From Promineifilum sp. (lineage in GTDB: Bacteria; Chloroflexota; Anaerolineae; Promineifilales; Promineifilaceae), in the NCBI GenBank assembly GCA_017983515.1, contig JAGOBF010000016.1:21810-85809 (forward strand): a stretch of 64,000 nucleotides of DNA, read 5' to 3'. The notes beneath the pieces were generated by a model, which saw nothing but the letters and a program-made list of their open reading frames with translations, was not told the origin of the DNA and did no database searches. The position numbers and the translations under genes were made by a program. Positions within the stretch are counted from its first letter, which is position 1; each line of letters begins with the position of its first letter. This document shows positions 63,265 to 64,000 of the stretch, piece after piece.

Positions 63265-64000
63265 ATGAGACAACAGTTCGACACCATCGTCCTCGGCCTG
63301 GGTGGGCTGGGTAGCGCGGCACTCTATCGGTTGGCCCGGCGCATGGGCGGAGATTGCCTGGGACTGGAGCAGTTCGACCTGGATCACGGCCGTGGCTCTT
63401 CGCAAGACCACTCGCGCATCATTCGCCTGTCCTACCATACACCCGCCTACGTCTCACTGGCGAAGCAGGCCTACGCCGCCTGGGCTGAGTTGGAGGCCGA
63501 CGCCGGGGAGCAACTGGTCTTCAAGACCGGCGGACTTGACCTGTGGCCCGCCGGTGCGGCCTATCCGATGGGCGATTACACCGGCAGCATGGACGCCTGC
63601 GGGGTGGCCTACGAACGGTTATCGGCGTCTGAAATCATGCGCCGCTGGCCGCAATTCCGGCTGACCGACGACGTGACCGGTATTTATCAGGCCGACGGCG
63701 GCATCGCCACGCCCAATCTGAGTAATGCCGCCCACCGCCGGTTGGCCCGGGCTTACGGTGCGGAGATTCACGACAACGCGCCAGTTTCGGCCGCCCGGCC
63801 GCTGGGCGACGAAATCGAACTGGTAGCGGGCGACGTGACTTACCGTTGCCGGCATCTGGTCGTGGCCGCGGGGGCTTGGTCGAACCACGTCCTGGCCTAC
63901 TTCGGCCGCCGGTTACATCTGACGATCACCCAGGAACAGGTGACCTATTACCGCACGCCTCAGGCGGCCGACTTCGTGCCCGGCCGCTTCCCGGTGTGGG
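63265..64000 (+). CDS. Sarcosine-oxidase-like FAD enzyme (3' truncated by window end)
   Basis: 245 codons visible from ATG 63265, and the frame is open to the last base. FAD motif TIVLGLGGLGSAALYRLARR, then HGRGSSQDHSRIIRLSYHTP, matching monomeric sarcosine oxidase / N-methyltryptophan oxidase (HGSSHGxTRIIR type), and VVAAGAWSNHVL. These enzymes oxidise N-methyl amino acids to the amine and formaldehyde. The C-terminal Cys that binds FAD covalently lies outside the window. It fits an N-methyl catabolic role for the cluster. Confidence 0.9.
   Translation, partial: MRQQFDTIVLGLGGLGSAALYRLARRMGGDCLGLEQFDLDHGRGSSQDHSRIIRLSYHTPAYVSLAKQAYAAWAELEADAGEQLVFKTGGLDLWPAGAAYPMGDYTGSMDACGVAYERLSASEIMRRWPQFRLTDDVTGIYQADGGIATPNLSNAAHRRLARAYGAEIHDNAPVSAARPLGDEIELVAGDVTYRCRHLVVAAGAWSNHVLAYFGRRLHLTITQEQVTYYRTPQAADFVPGRFPVW

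Overview
The window looks like a 64 kb piece of a GC-rich bacterial chromosome. The best guess for its source is an Anaerolineae/Ardenticatenia-like member of the Chloroflexota. That rests on the order rpmB | asp23-fakA-recG-coaD, a bacterial mevalonate kinase beside a UbiA-type prenyltransferase, a separate GyrA-type beta-pinwheel gene, and the GC-rich codon usage. It is an inference, not a sequence match. The left end cuts into a biotin carboxylase gene and the right end cuts into a sarcosine-oxidase-type gene.

Layout. 0-3.3 kb: biotin carboxylase, biotin carrier, CYTH phosphatase and stand-alone gyrase-type pinwheel, all on +. 3.4-8 kb: M20 amidohydrolase, a three-repeat secreted protein followed by strong hairpins, a polyprenyl-phosphate transferase homologue and mevalonate kinase. 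8.1-14.3 kb: housekeeping block with rpmB (-, too short to stand out) divergent from asp23-fakA-recG-coaD and a coiled-coil protein. 14.3-17.8 kb: response regulator and comEC. 17.8-21.5 kb: an accessory island (APH(6)-type kinase, RibD/DHFR-like reductase, DinB-like protein, a truncated frame) interspersed with three collinear remnants of comEC. 21.6-28.3 kb: repeat lipoprotein, giant coiled-coil protein with 21-residue repeats, membrane-anchored pentapeptide protein, cysteine-desulfurase-like enzyme. 28.4-35.5 kb: secreted unknown, acyl-CoA dehydrogenase with a palindromic operator, a ferric-iron ABC importer and a nitroreductase.

35.6-40.9 kb: HTH protein, then a ferrous-iron module (DtxR-type regulator, membrane-anchored FeoA-like protein, FeoB, FeoC-like, YwiC-like). 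Its promoter carries a perfect AGGTTAACCT palindrome. 40.9-45.4 kb: arginine genes on - (argH, argJ, argG) with an N-acetylglutamate synthase lying in the same uninterrupted frame as argG. 45.7 kb: tRNA-Gln(CTG). 45.9-51.9 kb: ClbS-like, MFS, tandem universal stress protein, Na/phosphate symporter-like and DUF2207 proteins.

52-64 kb: a catabolic region. A tight minus-strand operon (mttB-like, iclR, gcvT-like, two paralogous FAD oxidoreductases) faces YitT, S15 hydrolase, P1 peptidase and sarcosine oxidase genes. Near-identical 15-bp palindromes (GTTCACAWTATGAAC) sit at both control regions and are probably the operators of the local IclR protein. The gene set suggests use of N-methylated amino compounds or peptides. 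No CRISPR array, intact insertion sequence or phage genes were seen.
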